Of a DNA stretch of 35,537 nt, positions 1 to 8,206 are shown piece after piece. The notes under the pieces are model-generated. The model was not told the DNA's origin. It did not search any database and was given only the letters and a program-made list of their open reading frames with translations. The DNA comes from Planctomycetia bacterium (GTDB lineage Bacteria; Planctomycetota; Planctomycetia; Pirellulales; UBA1268). The stretch is taken from positions 1-35,537 of the forward strand of contig JAIOPD010000072.1 in NCBI GenBank assembly GCA_021414115.1, read 5' to 3'. Every line of letters starts with the position of its first letter. The stretch's first letter is position 1. The position numbers were made by a program, and so were the translations under genes.

Positions 1-124
1 CCTCTATCCGGCCGTGCGCGAGTCGGCCGCCCGCGTGCGGTTTTTCCTGACGTGCGAGCACACGGAGGAGCAGATCGTCCGCACCGTCGAGACGCTCGCC
101 GCCGTCGTGGCTGCGACGGCGTAG
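1..124 (+). CDS. C-terminal end of a PLP-dependent aminotransferase (AONS/KBL-like), 5' end outside window
   Basis: Only the last 40 codons are present, in the frame that starts at base 2, ending at TAG 122-124. The peptide LYPAVRESAARVRFFLTCEH followed by TEEQI and a hydrophobic helix resembles the C-terminus of the alpha-oxoamine synthase group of class I/II aminotransferases (8-amino-7-oxononanoate synthase, glycine C-acetyltransferase, serine palmitoyltransferase-like), where an R-x-R-F-F/x-S/T-A-x-H-T-x-E-Q-I signature sits near the end. That group condenses an amino acid with an acyl thioester using PLP. The active-site lysine lies outside the window, so the exact member cannot be named. 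The gene converges on the MMPL exporter gene, with two repeat elements in between. Confidence 0.65.
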   Translation, partial: LYPAVRESAARVRFFLTCEHTEEQIVRTVETLAAVVAATA

Positions 125-150
125 AGCGTCGTGGGCCCGAGGAGTGGGTC

Positions 151-281
151 GGGGCTGCCCGTGCCCCGAGGGGCGGTCGTTCGCGTCGGGCATCACGCCC
201 GCCGCTCCGCATGTCCGCTGCGCTTCGGCATCCTGCCTTCGCTTGCTCCCATAGCCCGGCTCTCGGGGCACGGGCAGCCCC
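151..281. repeat. MITE-like element bounded by 20-bp perfect inverted repeats
   Basis: GGGGCTGCCCGTGCCCCGAG at 151-170 is the exact reverse complement of 262-281, leaving 91 bases between the arms. No ORF with recognisable content lies inside. The interior is rich in short cgcttcggcat/ccttcgcttgctcc motifs. The unit could fold as a long hairpin in RNA just after the upstream gene's stop codon at 124, or be a non-autonomous mobile element. No target-site duplication is obvious. Confidence 0.6.
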
Positions 282-310
282 TCGCGGGTTCTCGGTTGTG
301 TCCGTGGCCG

Positions 311-421
311 GGGAAGCCCGGAGCGCGAGCGACGGGTAGCCGGATGGCTTCGCGTGAGGGATCCGCGGAGCGAGACGAGGTGGAGAACGTATACCCCGCG
401 CTCGCGTTTGGGGCTTCCTGA
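311..421. repeat. REP-like compound repeat (copy 1), between convergent gene ends
   Basis: The unit begins with GGGAAGCCCGGAGCGCGAGC and ends with an inverted relative of it (ATACCCCGCGCTCGCG followed by TTTGGGGCTTCCTGA). A second copy of about the same 111 bp, with only scattered differences, lies at 14557-14667, and two single half-units lie at 12181-12209 and 12263-12290. All copies sit between convergent 3' gene ends. The inverted halves could form a stem, so a terminator or mRNA-stabilising role is possible. Confidence 0.7.
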
Positions 422-465
422 CGGTGAGGCGGAGCGGGCGGCGATCCACCAAAGTGGGGTGCGAT

Positions 466-2844
466 CTACGCGGAGGCCTCGGCTGCCTTGCCGCGGGAGC
501 CGGTGGGCCAAGCGAGCGGCATAGTGCCGAAGATACCGTCGCGAAAGACCGGCCAGCGCCGCTTGACGACGTCGTCCGTGACCACGAGCAGGGCCGGCAG
601 GAAGACGAGTTCCGCGAGCGTGGCGGCGGCCACGGCCGCACAGGCCAGCATGCCGAAGCCCGCCAGCGCCGGCACGCTGCTGGCCGTGACTCCTGCAAAG
701 CCGACCGTGAGCACCACGCCGCCGATCACGACGGCGTTGCCCGTCTCGGCCACTGCGCGGCGAACCGAGGTGGCGATCGAAACACCCTCCCGACGATTGC
801 GGGCGAGGGCGGAGAGCACGTGGACGGTGTCATCGACCGCGAGCCCCAGGCAGACGTTGAAGACGATCACCGTGGCCGGATCGAGCGCGCGGCCGGTGAG
901 CACCAGCAGCGCCGCGATCACGGCGAGCGGGAAGACGTTGGGGATCAGGCTCACGATCCCGGCGAGCGGTGAGCGGAAAGCGATCGCAAGGATGCAGCCG
1001 ATCACCAGCACCTCCACCACGAGACTCGAGCCCAGATCGCGGACGAGCTGCCGAATGTTGCGGGCGGAGACGACCGACATGCCCGCAAGGCGGAACCGCC
1101 AGCCCGGCGACTCCCGCTCGAGCGCGGCGAGGCGGGCATCAATCCGGTCGTAGATGCCCTCGAGTTTTCGCGACCCAAGATCGCTGACCCGGGCCCGCAC
1201 CAGGGCCATTCGGGCCTCGGGAGCCACGAGGTCGCTCACGCTGGCGGCGTCGAGCCGACGGCGAGCCCGCGGCGGCAGTTCTCCTGCGATCGTCGAGAGC
1301 GAGATCGGCCGCGAGATGCCGGCCTCGCGGCCGAGCAGCTCCTCGACCCGCGCGAGCGACGCGAGGACCGTAGGATCACGCCAGTCGAGTCCCTCGGGCC
1401 AGCCGACGACGACGTCGATCCCCATCGCCCCGCCAAACTCGGCATCGACGCGGGCCAGGGCCCGCGAGGCGGGCGCACCCGTCGGCAGTGAATCGACGAT
1501 GCGGTTGTCGGCGTCGAGCCTGGCACCAACGGTTCCGAGGACCGCCGTGAGGCCGCAGGCGAGGGCCACCAGCGGTCGGGCGTGGCGGACCGAGAACGCG
1601 GCGAGAAGATTGGCGGCCCGGCCCGCGATGGGCGACGAGCGGCCCAGCCGTAGACCGCTGCAAAATCGGGTGGCGGCGATCAGCGGCGTGAGCAGCGTGA
1701 CCGCCATGAAGCTCGCGAGGGCCCCGACGGCCGCGGCGATGCCGAACGTCCGCACGGCCTCGATCTGGGCGACGGCAAGCGAGGCGAAGCCGATCGCCGT
1801 CACGATGCTCGTCAGGCCACAGGCCATACCCACGCGGTGGACCGCCCCGGAGGAGGCCGCCAGCGGGTCGATTCCGCGCCGCACGCTCCGCCGCATGTCC
1901 TCGATGAAGTGGATCGAGTCGCAGGTGCCCACGACCAGGGCCAGCGACGGCACGACGCTCGTGAGGATGTTCACGGGGGCGTTGCAGAGCCCGAGGATGC
2001 CGAGGGCCCAGACGGCGCCGACGAACGGCGGGATGCAAGCCACCAGGGTCGAACGCAGGCTGCGGGCCACGGCGGCGGAGAGCATCACGGCCAGCGAGAG
2101 TCCGATGGAGTTGAACATGATCATGTCGCGCCGCAGCGCCCGCGTGGCCTGCTCGCGGAGGGCCGGTAGACCGGTGAGTTCGAGTGCGAGAGGCCCCGAG
2201 GCGTCGGTGTGCTCGGCGATGACGGCCTCGATCCGGGCGACGGTTTCCGATGCACGCGAGGGGCCGTTTGCCTCGGCCACGAGTTGAACCAGCAGCAGCG
2301 ACGAGGCTGCATCGGCGGAGAGCAGGTGGCCGGCGACCAGCGGATGCTTCTCCGCCCGCGCCTTGGCCTCGGCCCGGGAGGTGGCGTCGAGCGGCTCGGA
2401 CCGCCGGGGAATCACCGGCAGCACCGCACCGGCGGCTCCCTGTCGGCGGATATCGAAGATGCTCCGCACCTGTGCGACGCCTTCGATTTGGTCGAGTCGG
2501 CCGGCGAGCGAGTCGAGGGCGGCCAGGGGCTCCGCTTCGAAGATGTCGCCCGAACGGGCGGTGGCCCGCACGATGCAGTCGCTGTCGGGTGGCCCGAAGA
2601 TCTTGGCGACCTCGTCGACGAGCTGAAACTCGTCGCTGCCGTCGCGGACGAGCGACCGCAGGTCGTCATCCATCCGCAGTCGTGAGATGCCAAACAGGGC
2701 TGCTGCCGTGAGGACTGCGGCGACCAGCCAGCCGGCCCGGTGCCAGTTCGGCGCCGAAGATGTCGCCCGATCGGGCGGTGTCAGGCCTCGGTCTCCGTCT
2801 GCCCCTGCTGCACGAGGTGCAGTTCCTCCGGGTCGACGATCCAC
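466..2844 (-). CDS. MMPL/RND-superfamily exporter (COG1033-like)
   Basis: This is a predicted inner-membrane RND-superfamily exporter of the MMPL type, which moves lipids, hopanoids or other hydrophobic compounds using the proton gradient; the substrate cannot be read from sequence. The layout is typical: TM1 (WLVAAVLTAAALFGI) followed by a large periplasmic loop, TM2-6, TM7 (PLVALACGLTAVLGTVGARL), a second loop, then TM8-12. The TM4-region motif VVGTCDSIHFIEDM and the TM10-region motif NVCLGLAVDDTVHVL carry the acidic residues expected in proton relay. The start is uncertain. The frame is open to an ATG at 2955, but that would overlap the upstream SET gene by 175 bases. The GTG at 2844 gives 792 residues and still overlaps by 64 bases, and no ATG occurs before TM1. 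Translational coupling to the SET gene is likely. Confidence 0.85.
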   Translation of the reverse strand: MDRRPGGTAPRAAGADGDRGLTPPDRATSSAPNWHRAGWLVAAVLTAAALFGISRLRMDDDLRSLVRDGSDEFQLVDEVAKIFGPPDSDCIVRATARSGDIFEAEPLAALDSLAGRLDQIEGVAQVRSIFDIRRQGAAGAVLPVIPRRSEPLDATSRAEAKARAEKHPLVAGHLLSADAASSLLLVQLVAEANGPSRASETVARIEAVIAEHTDASGPLALELTGLPALREQATRALRRDMIMFNSIGLSLAVMLSAAVARSLRSTLVACIPPFVGAVWALGILGLCNAPVNILTSVVPSLALVVGTCDSIHFIEDMRRSVRRGIDPLAASSGAVHRVGMACGLTSIVTAIGFASLAVAQIEAVRTFGIAAAVGALASFMAVTLLTPLIAATRFCSGLRLGRSSPIAGRAANLLAAFSVRHARPLVALACGLTAVLGTVGARLDADNRIVDSLPTGAPASRALARVDAEFGGAMGIDVVVGWPEGLDWRDPTVLASLARVEELLGREAGISRPISLSTIAGELPPRARRRLDAASVSDLVAPEARMALVRARVSDLGSRKLEGIYDRIDARLAALERESPGWRFRLAGMSVVSARNIRQLVRDLGSSLVVEVLVIGCILAIAFRSPLAGIVSLIPNVFPLAVIAALLVLTGRALDPATVIVFNVCLGLAVDDTVHVLSALARNRREGVSIATSVRRAVAETGNAVVIGGVVLTVGFAGVTASSVPALAGFGMLACAAVAAATLAELVFLPALLVVTDDVVKRRWPVFRDGIFGTMPLAWPTGSRGKAAEASA

Positions 2845-3266
2845 CCGCGGCAGTTCAGGGCCCCGCAGCGACACGGGATCGCCGCGTCGGCTGGCCAGCT
2901 GTAGTCGATCAGGAGTTCCGCGCCCGATTCGATCGGGCGGATCGTCTGCAGCCACAACCGCTCTTCCTCCGTGTCTCCCGGCTCCGCCTCCCAGTAGAAA
3001 ATTTCACAGTTGGGATCGCAACTGTGATTCACGAACCGCAGCGGGGCGGCTGGATCGAGCAGCCGGCCCCCCGGGAGTTCCATCACGTAGCTGGAATCCT
3101 CGGGATGGTCGTCGAGAATCGTGCCGTGTATTTCGGCCAGGACGATCCCGGACGCGATCCGGCGGCGGGCGAACACCCCCCGGCCGACGTGCGTTTCACC
3201 GGTTCGGACGAGACGAGCGAGGCGGGCGGGGCCGGACTCGAGCGTCCGGGTATCTTGGTGGGGCAT
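2781..3266 (-). CDS. SET-domain protein-lysine methyltransferase with post-SET zinc motif
   Basis: This 161-residue protein is an almost bare SET domain. It has the N-terminal GRGVFARRRIASG turn, the SAM-binding and pseudoknot motif RFVNHSCDPNCE (residues about 78-89), the ELLIDYSW motif with the catalytic-pocket tyrosine, and a C-terminal CRCGALNCRG that matches the cysteine-rich post-SET zinc motif. The family transfers methyl groups from S-adenosylmethionine to lysine side chains, and bacterial members are cytosolic with mostly unknown targets. Length fits compact bacterial SET proteins. The ATG at 3266 lies 48 bp from the divergent endonuclease-fold gene, so the two share a short divergent promoter region. 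Its 3' end overlaps the start region of the MMPL gene, suggesting one transcription unit. Confidence 0.9.
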   Translation of the reverse strand: MPHQDTRTLESGPARLARLVRTGETHVGRGVFARRRIASGIVLAEIHGTILDDHPEDSSYVMELPGGRLLDPAAPLRFVNHSCDPNCEIFYWEAEPGDTEEERLWLQTIRPIESGAELLIDYSWPADAAIPCRCGALNCRGWIVDPEELHLVQQGQTETEA

Positions 3267-3314
3267 GGGTGTCGTGGATGTGCGTCGAAAAAACTTTGGA
3301 TACGAACTCTACCG

Positions 3315-4433
3315 ATGAAGCGTTCACGAGGTCAACCGTGCAGGGGCGAAGCAGGCCGTCGCGCGGAGGTGGGCATGCTCGCCCTCGTGGCCGCCTTGGT
3401 CTGCTCGCCGAGCGGTGCCGGCGACGACTCTTGCCGCCTGCGAATCGCCTGCTTCAACGCGGAGAATCTGGCGACACCCGGCGAGTCGACGCGGCTCACC
3501 AGATTTCGCTTCGAGCCCGCGCGGAAACGGCACGTCGAACGGATCGCGGACGTGATCGAGGCGATCGATCCTGACATTCTCGTGATGCCGGAGGTGGTCT
3601 CGAAAGCAGGGGTCGAGGCGGTGGCGGCGATTCTGCGGGAGAAGGGACTGAAGGATTTCCGCGGCTACCACGTCGACGGTGCCGACAGTTTTTCCGGCTT
3701 CGACGTCGCCCTCTTCTCGCGGATCGAGCCCGACGAGATCGACGGTAGTCGCATCCACATCAACGTCCCCAAGCGGCGGCCGGCCCGCGGTGGCGGGGCG
3801 GAAGCAGTCGCGGATGAAGGCGACGGCGACGATGCCTGGCTGCGGCAGCCCTACACGTTCGTCGACGACCGCGGCGCGGACCGCAGCGAGGAGGCGGTGC
3901 TCCAGCGGCATGCGGTCGCCTATTTCACGGTCTGCGGCCGGAAGATCGCCCTGCTCGGCATGCACCTCAAGAGCAACCCTGCCGACGTCGGCGCCAACGC
4001 CCAGCGGACCGCCGAGACCAGGATCGCACGCGACATCATCCGCCGCCGAATCGTGGCGAAAGGCTACCTGCCGATCGTGCTGGGCGACCTCAACGACTAC
4101 GACCCCGACGTGCCGATGGCCGACGCCGTGCGGAAAACGCAGACGACCGTCCTCCGCGACCTCAAGAACTACGACGAGACGGAGCAGGGGCCGGAGCTCG
4201 TCAACGCGGCGGCCCGCATGCCCCGCGTCGCCGACCGCTACACGTCGCACTGGGACTTCAACGAGAACGGCGTCTCGGACGGCGAGGACGTGTTCACGAT
4301 GATCGACCACATTCTCCTGCACCGCGACCTCGAACCGGCGATCAGGCGGGCCTTCGTCTTTCACGCGATCGACCTCGACGTGTCGGACCACTACCCGGTG
4401 GTCGTCGACCTCGATCTGTCGCGGAAACGGTGA
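3315..4433 (+). CDS. Secreted endonuclease/exonuclease/phosphatase (EEP) family protein
   Basis: This is a member of the EEP superfamily, metal-dependent phosphodiesterases acting on nucleic acids or phosphorylated lipids and sugars. Visible catalytic motifs in order are CFNAENL near the N-terminus (metal-binding Asn), DILVMPEVV (metal-binding Glu), GMHLKSN (His), [11 protein letters not shown] (Asp/Asn pair), MIDHILL and the C-terminal [12 protein letters not shown] (catalytic Asp-His). An insert [10 protein letters not shown] looks like a calcium-loop sequence. The start is ambiguous. ATG 3315 gives 372 residues with a basic n-region; ATG 3375 ([16 protein letters not shown]) has a good Shine-Dalgarno sequence, GGAGG at 3365-3369. 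Either start leads into a signal-peptide-like segment, so export is likely. The substrate is unknown. It is convergent with the TIM-barrel gene, separated by about 30 bases. Confidence 0.85.
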   Translation: MKRSRGQPCRGEAGRRAEVGMLALVAALVCSPSGAGDDSCRLRIACFNAENLATPGESTRLTRFRFEPARKRHVERIADVIEAIDPDILVMPEVVSKAGVEAVAAILREKGLKDFRGYHVDGADSFSGFDVALFSRIEPDEIDGSRIHINVPKRRPARGGGAEAVADEGDGDDAWLRQPYTFVDDRGADRSEEAVLQRHAVAYFTVCGRKIALLGMHLKSNPADVGANAQRTAETRIARDIIRRRIVAKGYLPIVLGDLNDYDPDVPMADAVRKTQTTVLRDLKNYDETEQGPELVNAAARMPRVADRYTSHWDFNENGVSDGEDVFTMIDHILLHRDLEPAIRRAFVFHAIDLDVSDHYPVVVDLDLSRKR

Positions 4434-4464
4434 CGAAACGGGCGTCGGGGGCGGGCCGCGCCGG

Positions 4465-5385
4465 TCAGGCGAGTTCGTCGCGGACCCGCTCGAGGAGTTT
4501 CTTCGTCGCGAGGATGCCCTCGGCCTCGAACAAGCCCTTGCCCTCGTATTCGATGCCCACCCAGCCGTGGTAGTCGGCGGCGACCACGAGCTTCATCATC
4601 TTGAGGTAGTCGGTCCGCACCTCGTTGCCTTCGGCGTCGAACTCGTGGCTCTTGGCGCTGACCCCCTTGGCGAACGGCATCAACTCCTCGACGCCGCGGT
4701 AGCGGTCGTAGTCGTGGAAGTTGCCGAAGTCGGGGAGCGTGCCGCAGTTGGGCTTGTCCACCATCTTCATCACCCCCGCCAGCCAGGCCCCGTTGCTCGA
4801 CAGGCCGCCGTGGTTCTCGACGATCACGTTGGTGTCGAGCTGCGCCGCAAACTCGCAGAGCCGCCCGAGACCATCGGCCGCGAGCTTCTGCTGCTCCTCG
4901 AACGTTCCCTTGCTGCCGGCGTTGACCCGGATCGAATGGCAGCCGAGCCGCTTGGCGGCCTCGACCCACGGGTAGTGCTTCTCGATCGCCTGCGTCCGCG
5001 CCTTGTCGTCGGGATCACCGAGGTTGCCCAGCCCGTCGCACATGATCAGCACGTTCGTCACGCCCTCGTCCGTGGCCCGCTTGGCCAGGTCGGCGAGATA
5101 GTCGGCATCCTGTGGCTTGTCCTTGAAAAACTGATTCACGTATTCGACGGCATCGATGCCGAACTGCTGCTTCGCCGTCCGCGGGAAGTCGAGGTTGTCG
5201 AGTTTGCCGGAGAACAGGGTCTGGTGAAGCGACCACTGGGCCAGCGAGATGCGAAACACCGGCGGCCGCGGCGCCGGATCCGCGGCACGCACCTCGACAC
5301 GAGCCGCGGCCAACGCTCCGGCCAGGGCTGCCGACGAGGCGAGAAACCCACGGCGGCTGGTCTGATACGAAGCGGGAGCGGTCAT
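4465..5385 (-). CDS. Tat-exported sugar phosphate isomerase/epimerase-like TIM-barrel protein
   Basis: This 306-residue protein belongs to the xylose-isomerase-like (AP-endonuclease-2 fold) TIM-barrel superfamily. The N-terminus [20 protein letters not shown] is a twin-arginine signal, so the protein is probably folded before export to the periplasm. Barrel landmarks include [19 protein letters not shown] (metal-binding Glu/His strand), [12 protein letters not shown] and the C-terminal [10 protein letters not shown]. In planctomycetes such Tat-tagged barrels are common and are presumed to isomerise or epimerise sugars or related metabolites; the actual reaction is not known. It follows the POT transporter gene by 15 bases on the same strand, so the two form an operon, and uptake plus processing of one substrate class is a reasonable inference. 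GAGAGG upstream of the ATG could serve as the Shine-Dalgarno sequence. Confidence 0.85.
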   Translation of the reverse strand: MTAPASYQTSRRGFLASSAALAGALAAARVEVRAADPAPRPPVFRISLAQWSLHQTLFSGKLDNLDFPRTAKQQFGIDAVEYVNQFFKDKPQDADYLADLAKRATDEGVTNVLIMCDGLGNLGDPDDKARTQAIEKHYPWVEAAKRLGCHSIRVNAGSKGTFEEQQKLAADGLGRLCEFAAQLDTNVIVENHGGLSSNGAWLAGVMKMVDKPNCGTLPDFGNFHDYDRYRGVEELMPFAKGVSAKSHEFDAEGNEVRTDYLKMMKLVVAADYHGWVGIEYEGKGLFEAEGILATKKLLERVRDELA

Positions 5386-5400
5386 GCGGAGCCTCTCGAG

Positions 5401-6843
5401 TCAGTGCGTCTGCGGGCCGCCCTCGGACTCCGACTGGAAGTATTCGCGGGGGCGGTACAGCAAGACTACCGGAACCAGGAGGAGTGTCGCCACCGCCATA
5501 CATCCGGTGAAAAACCAGTAATAGGAGGCGCCCGTCAGCGTGGAGTTGCCGGTGGCGTCGCGGGTCATGATGTTGACGAAGGCCGTGAACAGGTTGCCCA
5601 GCGACACGCTCAACAGATAGAGGCTCATCACGAACGACTTCATCTGGGGCGGAGCCTGCGTGTAGCTGAACTCCAGGCAGGTGATCGACACGAGCACCTC
5701 GGCGGCGGTGATCACGACATAGGCGGCCAGTTGCCAGAGCACCGACGGCCAGCGGGCCGCCTCCGGGCCGAGGCCCGCCGCCGCCAACCGGAGCGACTCG
5801 GCGTCGATCTGCTGCTGCGCCCAGGCCGAGATGGCGAAGGCCGCGATGGTCAGGGCGAACCCGATGAAAATCTTCCGTAGGGGCGTGAGATCGACCACGC
5901 GGCCTACGGCCGGGTAGATCAGGCTGCCGAAGAGCGGAATGAAGAGCAGTACGAGCAACGGGTTGATCGCCTGGATCTGGCTCTCCAGCCAGTCGATGCC
6001 CAGGAACCGGCGATTCATCTGCTGTGCCTGCTGCACCCAGGCGCCGCCCGTCTGATCGTAGAGCGACCAGAACACGGCCACCAAGAGATACAAGGGCACC
6101 AGTTTGCCGACGGCCCGCAGGCCTTCGCTGCCGAACGTCTCGGCGAAGTAGCCGCCGCCGCGCGGCGGCACGTGGACGAATCGGTGCCGTCCGAGCCAGA
6201 AGACGAGCGTCGCGATCGCCATCAGGATGCCCGGCACACCGAAGGCCCAGCCGGGGCCGTGGTGCTCGAGCAGCCAGGGCGTGAGCAGGGTGGAAAAGAA
6301 CGAGCCGAAGTTGATCGCGAAGTAAAACCAGCCGAAGACCCGTTCCAGGAGGTGGCGGTTGGAATGGCCGAACTGGTCGCCGACGTGAGCCGAGACGCAA
6401 GGCTTGATGCCACCCGAGCCGACGGCGATCAGGGCAAGGCCCGCCAGCAGCCAGCCGCGTGGCTCCAACGTGGCGGCGAGGAACGGCTGCGGCATGTCCA
6501 TGAGTGCCAGACAGAGATGTCCGGCGCAGTAGACGATCGAGAGCAGGAGGATCGTCAGATACTTGCCGAGGAACGCGTCGGCGACGATGCCGCCGATCAC
6601 CGGGAAGAAGTAGGCGCTGGCCACGAAAAGGTGCATCCATTCCCGTGCCTCCGTCTCCGTCATGCCGGCGGGCTGGCCGGCCGCCGAGAGCAGATGCTGC
6701 GTCATGAAAACGACGAGAATCGACTTCATGCCGTAGAAAGAAAACCGCTCCGCCGCCTCGTTGCCAACGATGAACGGAATGCCCGGCGGCATGGCCGCGG
6801 TCGCGGTCGGGTGGGTACGGTACGAAGCAGTCGGCGTGGCCAT
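5401..6843 (-). CDS. POT/PTR2-family proton-dependent oligopeptide transporter
   Basis: This is a major-facilitator transporter of the POT (PTR2) family, about 480 residues, which imports di- and tripeptides or related compounds with protons. The family signature in TM1 is clear: [17 protein letters not shown] matches the conserved E-x-x-E-R-F-x-Y-Y-G motif. Further landmarks are a TM5-like segment [15 protein letters not shown] (matching F-Y-x-x-I-N-x-G) and a region near TM10 with [17 protein letters not shown], which matches the E-F-x-Y-x-x-A-P signature. The ATG at 6843 (MATPTASYR) was preferred over the upstream ATG at 6906 because it leaves a short cytoplasmic N-terminus and has AAGG upstream. 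It is the first gene of an operon with the TIM-barrel gene and diverges from the alkaline-phosphatase-fold gene. Confidence 0.92.
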   Translation of the reverse strand: MATPTASYRTHPTATAAMPPGIPFIVGNEAAERFSFYGMKSILVVFMTQHLLSAAGQPAGMTETEAREWMHLFVASAYFFPVIGGIVADAFLGKYLTILLLSIVYCAGHLCLALMDMPQPFLAATLEPRGWLLAGLALIAVGSGGIKPCVSAHVGDQFGHSNRHLLERVFGWFYFAINFGSFFSTLLTPWLLEHHGPGWAFGVPGILMAIATLVFWLGRHRFVHVPPRGGGYFAETFGSEGLRAVGKLVPLYLLVAVFWSLYDQTGGAWVQQAQQMNRRFLGIDWLESQIQAINPLLVLLFIPLFGSLIYPAVGRVVDLTPLRKIFIGFALTIAAFAISAWAQQQIDAESLRLAAAGLGPEAARWPSVLWQLAAYVVITAAEVLVSITCLEFSYTQAPPQMKSFVMSLYLLSVSLGNLFTAFVNIMTRDATGNSTLTGASYYWFFTGCMAVATLLLVPVVLLYRPREYFQSESEGGPQTH

Positions 6844-6912
6844 GCGGTACCTTGGAGGGTGCGCGGTCGTTGCGACAGCATGGCCGACGGTACGACAGCA
6901 AGGCAAACCCGC

Positions 6913-8097
6913 ATGTCAGGGCCAGCGATGACCGGCAATCTCCTCGTCGTCACCATCGACCGTCTGCCGGGCTGGATGCTGCCCGCCTACGGATCGACCT
7001 GGGTGTCGATGCCGGGGCTCGACGCCTTGGCGGGAAGGGGCGTGGTGCTCGACGGACTCGTCGCCACGGATGACGAACCCCGCGAGACGATCGCCGGCCT
7101 GTTCGGCGGCCCTGGCTGGCCGCTTGCCGCGGCGCTCGAGCCCGGTGTGCTCGTGACCGACGATGCCGCGATGGCCGAGTCGATGGCCGGCATTCTGGAC
7201 ACGCGGCACGTCGCCGCGCTCGCCACGGCGGCCACCGCCGTCGATGACGACGACACCAACCTGGCACGGCTGTTCGCCGCGGCCACCGCCATCGTCGCCG
7301 CCGGTCAGCACCGGCTCGTGTGGTGCCATGCGGGCAGCCTCGCCGTCGCCTGGGACGCACCACCTGAGTATCGCGAGGCCCTTCTCGATCCCGAAGATCC
7401 GCCGCCTCCCGCCGGCGCCGCGGTGCCCGATCTCGTCGTCACGACCGATACCGACCCCGATCTGCTCGTCGGGATCCGGCATGTGTGTGCCGGACAACTC
7501 GCGCTGCTCGACACACAGTTGGCCCAGTTGCTTGCTGCCGCCGCCGAAGGCTGGACGATCCTTGTCGTGGGTGTCCGCGGGATGCCGCTCGGGCTCCACG
7601 GCCGAGTGGGCTCCGGACCCATCGCACCCTACGGTGAACTCGTGCGGATGCCGGCGATCCTCGTCGATGCCCAGGGGCGGATGGCCGGGCAGCGATCCGG
7701 CGGCCTCGCGGTGCCGATGGATCTCGGCATGACGCTCAGCGATCTCCTCGCCGGCAGGGTGTCGGCGTCGGACCAGCCGCCGCATCATGCTCGTAGCCTC
7801 GCGGGGCTGTTCACCGAATGGACCGCCGCGGCCCGCGACCGCGTGATCGTGGTTGGTGCCGAAGGGACGGCGGTGATCACGCCGGGGTGGCACCTGATCC
7901 TTCCGGCGGCCGTCGCCGATGGACGGAGACCGCGGCTGTTCGCCAAGCCCGACGACTTCTTCGAACTCTGCGACGTCGCCGATCGTTGTCCCGACGTGGT
8001 CGATGAGCTCCTCGGGGTGGCCGAGGCAGCGGCCGCCGGCGATCTCGAGCGGGCCTGGGGCATGCCGCTGAGTGAGGCCGCGACGGGCGCTAACTGA
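6913..8097 (+). CDS. Alkaline-phosphatase-fold (sulfatase-like) protein without an obvious catalytic nucleophile
   Basis: The N-terminus GNLLVVTIDRLPGWMLPAYG, followed by MPGLDALAGRGVVLDGLVA, copies the start of sulfatases and phosphonoacetate hydrolase-like enzymes (metal-binding Asp, then a 'target' helix with L-A-x-x-G-V). Where a sulfatase would have C/S-x-P-S-R, the sequence reads VATDDEPRETIAGLF, so the usual formylglycine Cys/Ser is absent. A later stretch, WTILVVGVRGMPLGLHG, is at the place where the family has a D-H-G metal motif but is degenerate. There is no signal peptide. This looks like a divergent, possibly non-catalytic or differently catalytic member of about 394 residues. 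In-frame starts at 6880 and 6928 are alternatives. It diverges from the POT gene with a gap of about 70 bp. Confidence 0.6.
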   Translation: MSGPAMTGNLLVVTIDRLPGWMLPAYGSTWVSMPGLDALAGRGVVLDGLVATDDEPRETIAGLFGGPGWPLAAALEPGVLVTDDAAMAESMAGILDTRHVAALATAATAVDDDDTNLARLFAAATAIVAAGQHRLVWCHAGSLAVAWDAPPEYREALLDPEDPPPPAGAAVPDLVVTTDTDPDLLVGIRHVCAGQLALLDTQLAQLLAAAAEGWTILVVGVRGMPLGLHGRVGSGPIAPYGELVRMPAILVDAQGRMAGQRSGGLAVPMDLGMTLSDLLAGRVSASDQPPHHARSLAGLFTEWTAAARDRVIVVGAEGTAVITPGWHLILPAAVADGRRPRLFAKPDDFFELCDVADRCPDVVDELLGVAEAAAAGDLERAWGMPLSEAATGAN

Positions 8098-8131
8098 GGT
8101 TTTTGGCCAGTTTTTGCAGCCCAAACCTGCT

Positions 8132-8160
8132 TTGCCCGCCGGGCGATGGGCCGCTACCAT
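8132..8160 (+). promoter_or_regulatory. Predicted sigma70-type promoter for the large secreted protein gene
   Basis: TTGCCC at 8132-8137 and TACCAT at 8155-8160 are separated by 17 bases. The expected transcription start near 8167 leaves a leader of about 40 bases to the ATG at 8207. The site lies in the 109-bp gap after the previous stop codon at 8097. Confidence 0.45.
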
Positions 8161-8206
8161 CCCGGCCCCCCAAAGTCCCGTGTTCTCCGGTCTCGAGAGT
8201 CTCGCG

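Noticed and set aside
1154..2287. Long plus-strand frame opposite the MMPL gene
   Set aside because: It is a high-GC shadow: composition is Arg/Ser/Ala-rich with no motif, while the minus-strand frame has twelve membrane segments.
3324..4391. 355-codon minus-strand frame opposite the endonuclease-fold gene
   Set aside because: The sequence is low-complexity Val/Arg/Asp/His and the plus strand carries all catalytic motifs.
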